Shown: positions 51,609-61,395, counted from the first letter of the stretch. The stretch is DNA of 61,684 nt from Tenacibaculum sp. (GCA_018456245.1 JAGYHQ010000005.1:1-61684), one strand, 5' to 3'. A program made the numbers and translations. The notes: generated by a model from the letters alone, not told the origin.

Positions 51609-52854
51609 AATCCACTATTTTTTCCAAAGCCATTCCTCGTGACCCCTTAATTAAAATGGTATTATTTTTTATCGGATTACTATTTATATATTCCTTAAAA
51701 TCATCTAATGTTCTAAATTTATAGAATTCTGTAGTAGTTTGATAAAAATTTTCACCTATAAAAAACACATTTTTAAATGTAAGTTTTTCAGCTAAATCTA
51801 CTATATATTGATGTTCTTTTAGGCTTTCTTTACCTAATTCAAACATATCTCCTAAAATAAGAGTTTTAAATTCTTTTGATAAAGTATTAAAATTCTCTAC
51901 AGCCAATTTCATACTTGTAGGGTTGGCATTATAGGCATCTAAAACAACTTCATTAAACGTAGTTTTTACAATTTGAGAACGATTATTTTTAGGGATATAT
52001 TCCTCAATTGCTTCTTTAATATCTTTTTCTGTAACTCCAAAATATTTTCCAATAGTAATTGCAACTACAATATTATTAAAATTATATTTTCCTATTAAAT
52101 TACTTTGTATATCATCATTACAATACGATAATTTAACAAATGGATTTGCTTCTAAAAAAGTGATATTCTCATCAAATAAAACTCTTTTTACATTTTTTGT
52201 TTTTTCTAATTGAATTTCATCAAGAGGATTTACAAAAATTAATTTATCATTTTTAATCAAAAAATCATACAATTCAGATTTTGCTTTTATAACTCCTTCA
52301 ATAGAGCCAAACCCTTCTAAATGTGCTTTTCCAAAATTTGTAACATAGCCATAATCTGGCAGTGCAATATTTGATAAAAATTCAATCTCCTTAGGGTTGT
52401 TTGCTCCCATTTCTACAATACCTATTTCAGTATCTTTTGTTATTGAAAGTAATGTTAGCGGAACACCAATATGATTATTTAAATTACCTATTGTAAAAGT
52501 TGTTTTAAACTTTTTAGAAAGAACACAGTTTATTAGTTCTTTAGTTGTTGTTTTACCATTACTACCCGTTAAAGCTATAATGGGGATGTTCATTTTTTTT
52601 CTATGATAAACAGCTAATTTTTGAAGAGTTTTTAATACGTCGTCAACCAGTATAATTTTATCATTAACAACATATTCCTCCTCATCAACAATACTATATA
52701 TAGCACCTTTTTTAATTGCTTCTTCAGCAAATTTATTCCCATTAAAATTAGCCCCTTTAAGAGCAAAAAATATAGTATTTTTTCTTATGTTTCTAGTATC
52801 AGTATCAATTAAAAAAAACTTACTGTATAATTTATAAATCTCAGATATATTCAT
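51601..52854 (-). CDS. murF: UDP-N-acetylmuramoyl-tripeptide--D-alanyl-D-alanine ligase
   Basis: A 417-residue Mur ligase that completes the UDP-MurNAc-pentapeptide. An N-terminal UDP-binding domain (TRNIRKNTIFFALKGANFNG near 20-39) precedes the ATP loop ALTGSNGKTTTKEL at 94-107. The central domain has NNHIGVPLTLL and EMGANNPKEI, and the C-terminal domain holds DAYNANPTSM near 313-322. Its start lies 12 bases past a hairpin that follows gldJ; the gldJ-murF order is conserved in flavobacteria. No separate promoter is obvious, so read-through past the hairpin is possible. Confidence 0.96.
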   Translation of the reverse strand: MNISEIYKLYSKFFLIDTDTRNIRKNTIFFALKGANFNGNKFAEEAIKKGAIYSIVDEEEYVVNDKIILVDDVLKTLQKLAVYHRKKMNIPIIALTGSNGKTTTKELINCVLSKKFKTTFTIGNLNNHIGVPLTLLSITKDTEIGIVEMGANNPKEIEFLSNIALPDYGYVTNFGKAHLEGFGSIEGVIKAKSELYDFLIKNDKLIFVNPLDEIQLEKTKNVKRVLFDENITFLEANPFVKLSYCNDDIQSNLIGKYNFNNIVVAITIGKYFGVTEKDIKEAIEEYIPKNNRSQIVKTTFNEVVLDAYNANPTSMKLAVENFNTLSKEFKTLILGDMFELGKESLKEHQYIVDLAEKLTFKNVFFIGENFYQTTTEFYKFRTLDDFKEYINSNPIKNNTILIKGSRGMALEKIVDFI

Positions 52855-52865
52855 AACTCAAATAC

Positions 52866-52900
52866 AAAAAAGCCTCGACTATTAATAATCAAGGCTTTTT
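52866..52900. terminator. Hairpin between gldJ and murF
   Basis: AAAAAGCCT (52867-52875) pairs with AGGCTTTTT (52892-52900), extended by GA/TC inside. Read on the minus strand it follows gldJ by about 17 bases and ends in T6, like a terminator, yet murF starts just beyond it. It may attenuate rather than stop transcription. Confidence 0.75.
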
Positions 52901-52916
52901 AATTTTAATAACATTA

Positions 52917-54590
52917 CTATCTGTTTCCTCTTCTAAAATGTGGTCTAGGGGTTTTGTTTTTATTCATCATCATAGTTCCTACTTTATCTGTAGCACATCT
53001 AAAACCTATGTAATTAGTAGACAAAAACTCAGGATAATACCTTCTTTGAGCAGGATCTAACCAATATTCTCTATCAGCCCAAGAACCACCTTTATAAACT
53101 CTTGTTTTATTACTAATCAATGTGGTTCTTTTTTTGTTATCATATTCTAACTTTGCCACATTACCTATAGAATCTAATTCAAGCGTTGGTTTCATTGGAG
53201 AATTATACATTCCTATTTCCTCTATATACTGTTCTTTATCTAAATCATAATTTTTAGTAGAACTCTTCTCGCCATCAAGTATATCTGCATTATTAGCTTC
53301 CACATAGTTATTCTTATAAAAAACATCTTCTTTAGTAATTGGTACATATCTTACACTACCAGGTAAATCTTTAGGTACAATATCTCCATTTACTAATGTA
53401 TCATATTCTATATCACTATTACCAACTATCACCACCTTTCCATCATCATTTATAAGAGGTTTACTAAAAATATTACCTCTAAAATAATTAAAATCATTTG
53501 CCTCAGAATCAACAATAGGTCTGTAAACATCTGCAACCCATTCAGCTACATTACCAGCCATATCATATAACCCGAAAGCATTAGGAGGGTAACTTTTCAC
53601 TGCAATAGGAATATCAGAACCATCATCACTCCAACCAGGAATACCACTATAATTACCTTTACCTTGTTTAAAATTAGCTAATTGATCACCTCTTTTAGAT
53701 GCTCTTCTGTTTCGTGTATATTTTTCTTTCCAAGGATATTTTTTTCTTCCTCTAATGTTATTATATTCTCTATTTTCAAATGTTGCTTTAGCAGCATATT
53801 CCCATTCCACCTCTGTCGGCAATCTAAACTTCTGAGTTAAAATACCTTCAGAAGATGTAACTCGCCTATTATTTCTTTTTGAATGCTTACTCTTATATAT
53901 TGTTGAATCTCCATTAAATAGAGCATTTGGGTTTGCTAAATAAGTATCTGTATCAAAATTATTTTTACCTCTAAACTTTAACGAATCTTCTTTAAAGATA
54001 TTTTTTATAACTCCCTTATCTATTAATATTTTAAGATTAACAGCATTTGTTCTCCATTTACAATATTTATTAGCCTGTATCCAACTAACCCCAACCACAG
54101 GGTATTCAGCATATGCAGGATGACGTAAATAATTTTCGGAAAGTAAATTTGTATTCCCTAATCCTTTTCTCCAAACTAATGTATCAGGCAAAATAGATTT
54201 GTAAATATGTTTAAATTCTGGCTCACTTGGAGGAAAAACATCCTTCATATACTGCAAAAACAAACAATATTCAGCATTCGTAACTTCCGTTTCATCTAAA
54301 TAAAAAGAACGTACATGCACTCTTTGAGGAGTGGCATTCCAATCAAACATAACATCATCTTGAACAGCTCCCATTGTAAAAGTCCCCCCTTCAATATGTA
54401 CCATTCCTGGAGGAGGTGTTCCCTTATCTACATATTTACCTTTAATATAATTACCATAATTAGGATCATTAAAGTTCCATCCTGTTAATCTAGATTTATT
54501 AGAATTCTTTCTAGAAGAATTTATTCCACTACAGGAAATAATTAATACAGAACATATTAATAAACTAAAAAATTTCAATTTGTTTTTCAT
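52917..54590 (-). CDS. gldJ: Gliding motility / type IX secretion lipoprotein GldJ
   Basis: A 557-residue lipoprotein. The signal peptide ends in the lipobox LIISC with Cys20 as the lipidated residue. From about residue 60 the sulfatase-modifying-factor (FGE-like) fold begins with GTPPPGMVHIEGGTFTMGAV, continues through DETEVTNAEYCLFL, RLPTEVEWEYAAKA and GLYDMAGNVAEWVADVY, and ends with YIGFRCATDK. These and the large inserted loops match GldJ of Flavobacterium johnsoniae, which is needed for gliding and secretion and stabilises GldK. FGE-type catalytic cysteines are not evident, so it is structural. The C-terminal tail (TPRPHFRRGNR) is known in GldJ to matter for secretion. Its presence predicts a T9SS elsewhere in the genome. 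Confidence 0.95.
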   Translation of the reverse strand: MKNKLKFFSLLICSVLIISCSGINSSRKNSNKSRLTGWNFNDPNYGNYIKGKYVDKGTPPPGMVHIEGGTFTMGAVQDDVMFDWNATPQRVHVRSFYLDETEVTNAEYCLFLQYMKDVFPPSEPEFKHIYKSILPDTLVWRKGLGNTNLLSENYLRHPAYAEYPVVGVSWIQANKYCKWRTNAVNLKILIDKGVIKNIFKEDSLKFRGKNNFDTDTYLANPNALFNGDSTIYKSKHSKRNNRRVTSSEGILTQKFRLPTEVEWEYAAKATFENREYNNIRGRKKYPWKEKYTRNRRASKRGDQLANFKQGKGNYSGIPGWSDDGSDIPIAVKSYPPNAFGLYDMAGNVAEWVADVYRPIVDSEANDFNYFRGNIFSKPLINDDGKVVIVGNSDIEYDTLVNGDIVPKDLPGSVRYVPITKEDVFYKNNYVEANNADILDGEKSSTKNYDLDKEQYIEEIGMYNSPMKPTLELDSIGNVAKLEYDNKKRTTLISNKTRVYKGGSWADREYWLDPAQRRYYPEFLSTNYIGFRCATDKVGTMMMNKNKTPRPHFRRGNR

Positions 54591-54729
54591 TAATTCTTAT
54601 TTTTTTCAGTGTTGCAATTTACAATATTTCTAACACAAGTCAACATTATTAATTAAATATTGGCAAAATGTTTTACAAAAAATAATCAACTCCTAAAAAT
54701 AACGACTTATTTATATTTTTATTGCTTAA

Positions 54730-54737
54730 TAAATTTG
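54730..54737 (+). promoter_or_regulatory. TAnnTTTG -7 element upstream of the second OmpA gene
   Basis: TAAATTTG lies 45 bases before the ATG at 54783 and inside an alternative longer reading frame, which argues for the later start. Confidence 0.4.
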
Positions 54738-54782
54738 AAAATAAAATATAAAATACTTATTTTAGCGAAAAAACAATTTACA

Positions 54783-55679
54783 ATGAAAAGAATTATCTTA
54801 ATTGTATTGTTGATAATTACTCTTTTAGGTGGAGCTTTTTTACAAAATTTACTTTGTTGCAAACCTAAAATGGAAGTAACAAATCAATCTAATACAGTAA
54901 AAACTGGGAAACAAGAATTTACATTCTTAAATGGGTTGGTATTTAAAAGCCCTTCAATGAATCTTTCGTGTCAAGAAAACTTCAATTTTAAAGAAAACGA
55001 ATTAAATTTCTTAAAACCTTTAAACCCAAATGTAGGTAAAATTACGGATGATTTAAAAGTGAAGTTAGAAAAAAATCCTAACCAAAAAGTAGTTATAACA
55101 GGATATTGCACTTCTACGGAACCAAAATCTCCTTTATTTCCTAATTTAGGATTTGACAGAGCAAATGAGGTGAAAAAATACTTTATATCAAAAGGTATTT
55201 CTTCTAAAAGTTTAGATATAGACGGAATAATAGATGACAAAATGACTCTTCAAAATGGTATTTATTATGGTCCTATTACATGTGCTGTTTCGGAAACCAA
55301 GAGTGAATATGATTGGGATTTACTAAAGAAAGAAATAAATGCAGATCCTATTGTAGTTTATTTCAAAACTAACTCTGATAGAATTGATTTGAACGATATG
55401 GAAAGACTAAAAGTAGCTAAAATAAACAAATACATTAACAATGTAGATGGAGCTGAGTTACTAGTAGTAGGACATACTGACAATTCAGGAAGCAGAAAAC
55501 TTAATATGAATTTATCTAAAAGAAGAGCTACTTTTATATCAAATTTCTTCTCAAAAAACACAGGAATTCCAAGTAAAAGAATAACTGTAAAAGGGAAAGG
55601 TCCTGACAGTCCTATAGCTAGTAACAATACTACTGAAGGAAAAGCTAAAAATAGAAGAACAGTTGTAAAAATAAAATAA
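54783..55679 (+). CDS. OmpA-family protein with N-terminal anchor and two OmpA-like regions
   Basis: A 298-residue protein. A hydrophobic helix (IILIVLLIITLLGGAFLQNL) is followed by LLCCKPK; the two cysteines do not form a standard lipobox, so this is more likely a membrane anchor. Residues about 50-165 contain a degenerate OmpA-like region (FKENELNFLKPLNPN, VVITGYCTS, then LGFDRANEVKKYFISKGISS). Residues about 185-298 are a clear OmpA domain with VVYFKTNSDRIDLNDMERLK, LVVGHTDNSGSRKLNMNLSK and RRATFISNFF. The frame opens at a TTG at 54660, but the ATG at 54783 fits. The helix-hairpin-helix gene follows after 20 bases; the two are a probable pair. Confidence 0.85.
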   Translation: MKRIILIVLLIITLLGGAFLQNLLCCKPKMEVTNQSNTVKTGKQEFTFLNGLVFKSPSMNLSCQENFNFKENELNFLKPLNPNVGKITDDLKVKLEKNPNQKVVITGYCTSTEPKSPLFPNLGFDRANEVKKYFISKGISSKSLDIDGIIDDKMTLQNGIYYGPITCAVSETKSEYDWDLLKKEINADPIVVYFKTNSDRIDLNDMERLKVAKINKYINNVDGAELLVVGHTDNSGSRKLNMNLSKRRATFISNFFSKNTGIPSKRITVKGKGPDSPIASNNTTEGKAKNRRTVVKIK

Positions 55680-55699
55680 TCTTAAAAAAATAAAATAAT

Positions 55700-56134
55700 A
55701 TGTGTTTTTTAATACCAATACTTACAGGAATAATAGGAGCAATTTTAGGTTGCCTAATATGTAGAAATTCATGCAAAAAATCAAAGAATGTAAATGAATA
55801 TAACAAAGACGAAAAAATAAATAAAAAATCATTTGTTTTTAATGCATTAGCAGCAAAAAATGTATTTGAAAAAAATATAAAAGAAAATGATTTAAAAATT
55901 GTTGAAGGAATAGGTCCTAAAATAGAAGAATTATTTCATAATAACGGAATAAAAACATGGGAAGCTCTATCAAAAACTTCTGTTGAAGAATGTAATGAAA
56001 TACTTAATTCAGGAGGAGAAAGATTTAAAATGCACACCCCTTCAACTTGGCCAAAACAAGCAGAACTTGCTTTTAAAGGTAAATGGGAAGAATTAAAAAA
56101 ATGGCAAGGTGAGTTAGATGGGGGTAAGGAATAA
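55700..56134 (+). CDS. Membrane-anchored helix-hairpin-helix (DUF4332-like) protein
   Basis: A 144-residue protein. One N-terminal membrane helix (FLIPILTGIIGAILGCLI) with cysteines just after it precedes a lysine-rich linker. Residues about 65-135 form a compact domain: LKIVEGIGPKIEELFHNNGI is a helix-hairpin-helix-type segment, followed by KTWEALSKTSVEECNEIL, RFKMHTPSTWPKQAELA and a C-terminal KWEELKKWQGELDGGK. This domain, often mislabelled as a ribosomal L21-like protein, follows an OmpA gene in relatives too. HhH domains normally bind DNA, so a membrane-bound one beside an OmpA protein is odd. A terminator closes the pair. Confidence 0.8.
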   Translation: MCFLIPILTGIIGAILGCLICRNSCKKSKNVNEYNKDEKINKKSFVFNALAAKNVFEKNIKENDLKIVEGIGPKIEELFHNNGIKTWEALSKTSVEECNEILNSGGERFKMHTPSTWPKQAELAFKGKWEELKKWQGELDGGKE

Positions 56135-56157
56135 TAATGAATATATTGTTATAACCA

Positions 56158-56190
56158 AAAATACAGTTACTAAAGTAACTGTATTTTTTT
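56158..56190 (+). terminator. Terminator after the OmpA-HhH pair
   Basis: ATACAGTTAC (56161-56170) pairs with GTAACTGTAT (56175-56184) around TAAA, flanked by A and T runs. It lies about 25 bases past the stop. Confidence 0.9.
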
Positions 56191-56219
56191 ATTTTAAGTA
56201 AATAAAAAATATAAAATCA

Positions 56220-56227
56220 TATATTTG
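56220..56227 (+). promoter_or_regulatory. TAnnTTTG -7 element upstream of cdd
   Basis: TATATTTG is 21 bases before the cdd ATG at 56249 and directly downstream of the preceding terminator. Confidence 0.5.
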
Positions 56228-56248
56228 TAAATAAACAGAAAAAAATAA

Positions 56249-56731
56249 ATGGAAAAAATATCAATTAACACCCCTGCTTTTCTTTATAATGATATTTCTG
56301 AATTACCTAATGATGATATTAATTTAATGCAAGAAGCAGTCGAAGCTCGTAAAAAAGCCTATGCCCCATATTCAAAATTTAGTGTTGGTTGTGCAATACT
56401 GCTTGACAACGGCAAAATAATTACAGGAAATAACCAAGAAAATGCAGCTTACCCTTCTGGTATGTGTGCTGAACGTGTAGCAATATGGAAAGCAAGCTCA
56501 GAATACCCAAATATGGTAGTTAAAAAAATAGCTATTACAGCTTCTTCATCAGAAAGAAAAGTTAAGAATCCTGTAGGGCCTTGCGGTGCTTGTAGGCAAA
56601 CATTATATGAATATGAATTTAATCAAAAAGAGCCTATTGAAATAATATTTATGGGAGAAATAGGAAAAGTGGTTGTAACAGAATCCTTAATATCCCTACT
56701 CCCTTTTTCTTTTGATAGCTCTTATTTATAA
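56249..56731 (+). CDS. cdd: Cytidine deaminase
   Basis: A 160-residue zinc deaminase converting cytidine to uridine in salvage. The catalytic CAERVA at 73-78 gives the first Cys ligand and the proton-shuttling glutamate, and PCGACRQ at 111-117 gives the other two ligands. The opening segment APYSKFSVGCAIL at 39-51 is typical. It is the short homotetrameric form. In F. johnsoniae the gene sits near porV/porU and gldJ; here gldJ is 2 kb away but porU and porV are not between them. It pairs functionally with udk. Confidence 0.95.
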   Translation: MEKISINTPAFLYNDISELPNDDINLMQEAVEARKKAYAPYSKFSVGCAILLDNGKIITGNNQENAAYPSGMCAERVAIWKASSEYPNMVVKKIAITASSSERKVKNPVGPCGACRQTLYEYEFNQKEPIEIIFMGEIGKVVVTESLISLLPFSFDSSYL

Positions 56732-56856
56732 TTAAACTTAAACTATTGAAACTGATAATAAAAAAATAATTAACCATTATTAAAGTGTTCATTTTTATAG
56801 GTTTTTACTTTTAAAAATTGTTCCTTTGCTCCTTCAAAAATAAAAATATATAAGGT

Positions 56857-57921
56857 ATGACATCTTGCGTAATTACAGGAATTGGGTCGTGTATTCCAGA
56901 AATTAAAAAAGAAAATAAAGAATTTTTAAGCAGTCATTTTTTAAATCCTGACGGAAGTGAGTTTGATAATACAAATGAAGATATAGTAAAAAAGTTTAAA
57001 GAAATTACAAATATTTCTGAACGACGTTATGCTAAACCAAATCAAACATCATCATCATTAGGTACAATTGCCGCAGAAAAAGCAATAAAAAATTCAGGAA
57101 TAAATCCTGAGGAATTAGATTATATAATTTTTGCTCATAATTATGGTGATGTAAAAATTGATTCTTGTCAAAGTGATGTTATGCCTAACCTTGCATCTCG
57201 TGTAAAACATTCATTAGGAATAGAAAATCCTAACTGTGTTGCTTATGACATACTTTTTGGATGCCCTGGTTGGGTAGAAGCTGTAATACAAGCCAATGCT
57301 TTTATAAAAGCTGAAATAGCATCTAAAGTTTTAGTAATTGGTGGAGAAACATTATCAAGAGTGGTTGATGAGAACGACCGTGATTCTATGATTTTTGCTG
57401 ACGGTGCAGGAGCTTGTATTATTGAAAAGAAAGAGAATTCAAATGCAGGAATAATAAGCCACGCAACTCAAACTTTTTCTAAAGATGAAACTTATTTTTT
57501 ATACAACGGAAAATCATACAACACAAGTAAAAATGAAAATACCCGTTACATAAAAATGTTGGGTAGAAAAATATATGAATTCGCATTAATTAATGTGCCT
57601 TTAGCTATGAAAACAGCACTTGATAAAAGTGGTGTAGATATAAATGATGTAAAAAAAATATTTTTACATCAAGCTAATGAAAAAATGGACGAAGCCATAG
57701 TAAAACGCTTTTATCGTTTATACAAAAAACCTATTCCTGAACATATTATGCCTATGAGTATTCATAAATTGGGCAATAGCTCGGTAGCTACAATACCGAC
57801 TCTTCTTGATTTAGTTTTAAACGGAGAAATAGAAAACCAAGAATTAAATAAAGGAGACATTATAATTATGGCTTCAGTTGGAGCTGGTATGAGTATTAAT
57901 GCTATCGTATATAAATATTAA
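56857..57921 (+). CDS. 3-oxoacyl-ACP synthase III (KAS III) family protein
   Basis: A 354-residue thiolase-fold condensing enzyme. The active-site triad is complete: Cys136 in DILFGCPGWVEAV, His271 in IFLHQANEKM and Asn307 in HKLGNSSVAT. Length and the CPGW context fit a KAS III-like paralogue rather than classical FabH (which has ACxG at the nucleophile). It condenses an acyl-CoA or acyl-ACP starter with malonyl-ACP, or makes a specialised lipid; the second flavobacterial KAS III is often in this position before guaA. Substrate is unknown. Confidence 0.88.
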   Translation: MTSCVITGIGSCIPEIKKENKEFLSSHFLNPDGSEFDNTNEDIVKKFKEITNISERRYAKPNQTSSSLGTIAAEKAIKNSGINPEELDYIIFAHNYGDVKIDSCQSDVMPNLASRVKHSLGIENPNCVAYDILFGCPGWVEAVIQANAFIKAEIASKVLVIGGETLSRVVDENDRDSMIFADGAGACIIEKKENSNAGIISHATQTFSKDETYFLYNGKSYNTSKNENTRYIKMLGRKIYEFALINVPLAMKTALDKSGVDINDVKKIFLHQANEKMDEAIVKRFYRLYKKPIPEHIMPMSIHKLGNSSVATIPTLLDLVLNGEIENQELNKGDIIIMASVGAGMSINAIVYKY

Positions 57922-57951
57922 TTATTTGATTTATTTTAGATATCTTCACAA

Positions 57952-59484
57952 ATGAACAACAACTTACTTATTTTAGATTTCGGGTCACAATACACACAAT
58001 TAATTGCACGCCGAGTTAGAGAACTAAATATTTATTGTGAAATTCATCCTTACAATAAAATCCCTAAAAAATTAGATACTTTTAAGGCTGTAATATTATC
58101 AGGAAGCCCTTCTTCTGTCCGTTCAGATGAAGCTCCTCACCCAGATTTATCGGAAATACGTGGCAAAAAACCTTTGTTAGCTATTTGTTACGGAGCTCAA
58201 TATTTAGCTCAATTTTGTGGAGGATTAGTATCTCCCTCAAATACAAGAGAATATGGGCGTGCAAATTTATCTTTTATAAAAAGTGAAGATATTTTATTTA
58301 AAAATATTTCTGAAGGAAGCCAAGTATGGATGAGCCATTCTGATACCATTGAAAAATTACCTACTAACGGAGTATTATTAGCTAGCACAAATGACGTTAA
58401 AAATGCTTCTTATAGAATTGAAGGAGAAAGTACTTATGCATTACAATTTCATCCAGAAGTATATCATTCAACTGACGGAAAACAATTATTACAAAATTTC
58501 TTAGTTGATATTGCTGAAATAAAACAAAATTGGACACCTGATTCTTTTGTTGAAAAAACGGTTTCTTCTTTAAAAAAAGAATTAGGAAATGACAAAGTAA
58601 TTCTTGGGTTATCAGGTGGTGTAGATTCTACTGTTACCGCTGTATTATTAAACAAAGCTATTGGTAAAAACTTACATTGTATTTTTGTTAATAACGGATT
58701 ACTTCGTAAAAATGAATTTAAAGATGTTTTAAAACAATACGAAGGAATGGGCTTAAATGTTAAAGGAGTAGATGCTTCAGAACGTTTTTTATCAGCCCTT
58801 AAAGGAATTACTGAACCAGAAGAAAAACGTAAAATAATAGGACGTGTTTTTGTAGAGGTTTTTGATGATGAATCAAAAAAAATTGAAAATGCTAAATGGT
58901 TAGCTCAAGGAACTATTTATCCTGATGTTATAGAATCTGTTTCTGTTAATGGTGGTCCTTCTGTAACTATAAAAAGTCATCATAATGTGGGTGGGCTACC
59001 TAGTTATATGAAATTAAAAGTAGTAGAACCATTAAGAATGATTTTTAAAGATGAAGTACGCCGTATAGGAACATCAATGGGAATTGATAAAAATCTTTTA
59101 GGAAGACATCCTTTCCCTGGGCCAGGTTTAGGAATTAGAATATTAGGAGATATAACAGCAGATAAAGTTTGTATATTACAAGATGTAGATTATATTTTTA
59201 TAAACGGACTAAAAGAATTCGGTTTATACGATAAAGTATGGCAAGCAGGAGCCATTTTATTACCAATTAACTCGGTTGGTGTAATGGGAGACGAACGAAC
59301 ATATGAAAAAGTTGTAGCTTTACGTGCTGTTGAAAGTACTGATGGTATGACTGCTGATTGGGTAAATTTACCTTATGATTTTTTACAAAAAATATCAAAT
59401 AGAATAATTAATAACGTTAAAGGTGTAAATAGAGTTGTTTATGACATAAGCTCTAAACCACCTGCAACAATAGAATGGGAATAA
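57952..59484 (+). CDS. guaA: GMP synthase (glutamine-hydrolysing)
   Basis: A 510-residue two-domain enzyme of normal length. The glutaminase domain has nucleophile Cys79 in AICYGAQ and His167/Glu169 in QFHPEVYHS. The ATP-pyrophosphatase domain has LSGGVDSTV at 220-228, and the C-terminal dimerisation domain ends in [13 protein letters not shown], the standard GuaA ending. It converts XMP to GMP. No purine riboswitch is visible upstream. The LysM lipoprotein gene follows after 33 bases, an order common in flavobacteria. Confidence 0.98.
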   Translation: MNNNLLILDFGSQYTQLIARRVRELNIYCEIHPYNKIPKKLDTFKAVILSGSPSSVRSDEAPHPDLSEIRGKKPLLAICYGAQYLAQFCGGLVSPSNTREYGRANLSFIKSEDILFKNISEGSQVWMSHSDTIEKLPTNGVLLASTNDVKNASYRIEGESTYALQFHPEVYHSTDGKQLLQNFLVDIAEIKQNWTPDSFVEKTVSSLKKELGNDKVILGLSGGVDSTVTAVLLNKAIGKNLHCIFVNNGLLRKNEFKDVLKQYEGMGLNVKGVDASERFLSALKGITEPEEKRKIIGRVFVEVFDDESKKIENAKWLAQGTIYPDVIESVSVNGGPSVTIKSHHNVGGLPSYMKLKVVEPLRMIFKDEVRRIGTSMGIDKNLLGRHPFPGPGLGIRILGDITADKVCILQDVDYIFINGLKEFGLYDKVWQAGAILLPINSVGVMGDERTYEKVVALRAVESTDGMTADWVNLPYDFLQKISNRIINNVKGVNRVVYDISSKPPATIEWE

Positions 59485-59517
59485 CCTCGTTATAATACAA
59501 AAAAGATTGATAAAAAT

Positions 59518-61323
59518 ATGAGTAAGATTAAGTTTTTAATAGCAATCCTTATACTAACATTTACCATTTCTTGTGGTCAACAGAAACGTTATGTTTCTTA
59601 TAAAGTTAAAAAAGGAGAAACAATGCGAGACATTGCAAAACGTTTAAATATGAAAACAAGGGATTTATTACGTATAAATCCAAATGTTAAACGTAGACCT
59701 TCTGAAAATACCGTAATTTTTATACCTAATAATAAAAATTTTAAAACGGAAAATAGTTATAAAAAAGAAATAGAAGAAAATACAAAAAATTCTTCTTTAA
59801 ATACTACAGAAGTAACAAAAAAACTTTACGAATACAAAACACATATAGTACAACCAAAAGAAACGGTATATGGTTTAACCAGAAGATATAATATTACAAA
59901 GAAAGAACTTATAGAATTAAACCCTGAATATCCTGAATTAAAAAATAATAAATTAAGCATTGGTAATATTTTAAAAGTAGGGAAAATAAAAAGGGAAATA
60001 CCTATATCTTTAAAGGACGACTTAGATAATTATATCACACACAAAGTTAACCCTAAAGAAACTGTGTTTAGCTTAACCCGTTTTTATAACATTTCTAAAG
60101 ATGATTTAGTTTCTTTAAATCCACATCTTCCTGAACTAATATACAATAAATTAAATATTGGAGATATATTAAAAATAAGGCTTAAAGATGAAAAAATAGA
60201 TTTAAACAGTAATAACAATACTATATACGAAGATAATATTGATATTAACAAAACTATTGAATTAGCAATTATGCTACCTTTTAAAGCTAACGAATATAAT
60301 TCAGTAAATAGTTACAAAATTTTTAAAGGTAAAAATGGGATTTTACCTAACATGGTAACTGACTTTTATATGGGAGCTGAAATAGCTATTGATTCTTTAA
60401 TTAAGCAAGGTATTAACGTTAAAACTGATGTATTTGATACGGGTAATAGAGACAAAAACATATCAAAAATATTGTCTAACAATAACTTAAATACAAAAGA
60501 TGTAATCATAGGGCCTTTTTATTCTAAACAAGTAGAAATGCTTGCTAACAATGTTAAAACACCTGTTATTTTCCCTCATTTTTCCAACCATCAAGATAAA
60601 TTTTCATCATCTAAATTAATTAAAACTGTTCCTGATATAAAAACAAAAATTAATAAACTAATAGAGTTCCTAAAAAGTAACTATGAAAGAGAAACTATTT
60701 TTATTGTTGGTGATGGAAAATCAGCTTCTAACCTTCAAATTAATAAAATAGTTAAAGAATTAAAAACACACGATCCTCTTAGTAATATAAATGTTTTAAA
60801 ATCTGAAAATGGTTATATAAAAAGAGAAAACTTTACTGATAGAATGAAACCAGAATCTAATTGTTGGATTATCATAACTTCTGATGATGCAATTACTGTT
60901 TCTGATGTTTTAAATAGTATGATTGCCTTACCTAAAGGTATTAATATCCGTGTTTTTACTGCTGATAAAAACAAAGCATATGATAAAATTGATAATAATA
61001 AATTAGGGCAAATACAATTTACATATGTTACTAATACTTTTGTTGACAATTCTGATGAGTTAACCAAAATATTTAATAAAAAGTATAAAAAAAAAAACAA
61101 CTCTTTACCTTCAGAATATGCAATAAAAGGTTTTGATATTACTTATGATATTTTAATGAGATTAGCTTCAGGAAATAGTTTGTACAAAACATTTAAACAA
61201 GGAGCCTCTTTAAGAACTGCTAATAAATTTAATTATGAAAAAAAGACCTTTGGTTCAACAAATAATAAAGGGGTATTCATAGTTAAATACAACAAAGATT
61301 TGAGTTTAACTCGTTTAGAATAA
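59518..61323 (+). CDS. LysM lipoprotein with C-terminal periplasmic-binding-like domain
   Basis: A 601-residue exported protein. The signal peptide ends FTISC with Cys19 as lipidation site. Three LysM motifs follow: about 27-70 (YKVKKGETMRDIAKRLN), 107-154 (HIVQPKETVYGLTRRYN) and 173-221 (THKVNPKETVFSLTRFYN), which bind peptidoglycan. From about 245 the chain has the form of a type I periplasmic binding protein (ELAIMLPFKANEY, DFYMGAEIAIDSLIKQGI, DVIIGPFYSKQVEM, IFIVGDGKSASNL), resembling branched-chain amino-acid receptor folds without transporter genes. This suggests a peptidoglycan-tethered sensor or structural factor. It follows guaA and ends before a bidirectional terminator. Confidence 0.85.
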   Translation: MSKIKFLIAILILTFTISCGQQKRYVSYKVKKGETMRDIAKRLNMKTRDLLRINPNVKRRPSENTVIFIPNNKNFKTENSYKKEIEENTKNSSLNTTEVTKKLYEYKTHIVQPKETVYGLTRRYNITKKELIELNPEYPELKNNKLSIGNILKVGKIKREIPISLKDDLDNYITHKVNPKETVFSLTRFYNISKDDLVSLNPHLPELIYNKLNIGDILKIRLKDEKIDLNSNNNTIYEDNIDINKTIELAIMLPFKANEYNSVNSYKIFKGKNGILPNMVTDFYMGAEIAIDSLIKQGINVKTDVFDTGNRDKNISKILSNNNLNTKDVIIGPFYSKQVEMLANNVKTPVIFPHFSNHQDKFSSSKLIKTVPDIKTKINKLIEFLKSNYERETIFIVGDGKSASNLQINKIVKELKTHDPLSNINVLKSENGYIKRENFTDRMKPESNCWIIITSDDAITVSDVLNSMIALPKGINIRVFTADKNKAYDKIDNNKLGQIQFTYVTNTFVDNSDELTKIFNKKYKKKNNSLPSEYAIKGFDITYDILMRLASGNSLYKTFKQGASLRTANKFNYEKKTFGSTNNKGVFIVKYNKDLSLTRLE

Positions 61324-61343
61324 TTCTTTAAACAAAATTTGAT

Positions 61344-61383
61344 AAAAAGACCTCAAAGTTTTTAAAAACTTTGAGGTCTTTTT
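61344..61383. terminator. Perfect bidirectional terminator between the LysM gene and rfbB
   Basis: Two 20-base arms, each starting with five A and ending with five T (core GACCTCAAAG / CTTTGAGGTC), are perfectly complementary and directly adjacent. It serves both converging genes. Confidence 0.93.
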
Positions 61384-61395
61384 ATGTATTATACA

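Noticed and set aside
54660-54782. Longer N-terminus of the second OmpA protein from a TTG
   Set aside because: It places 41 non-conserved residues before a normal hydrophobic anchor and overlaps a TAnnTTTG promoter element.
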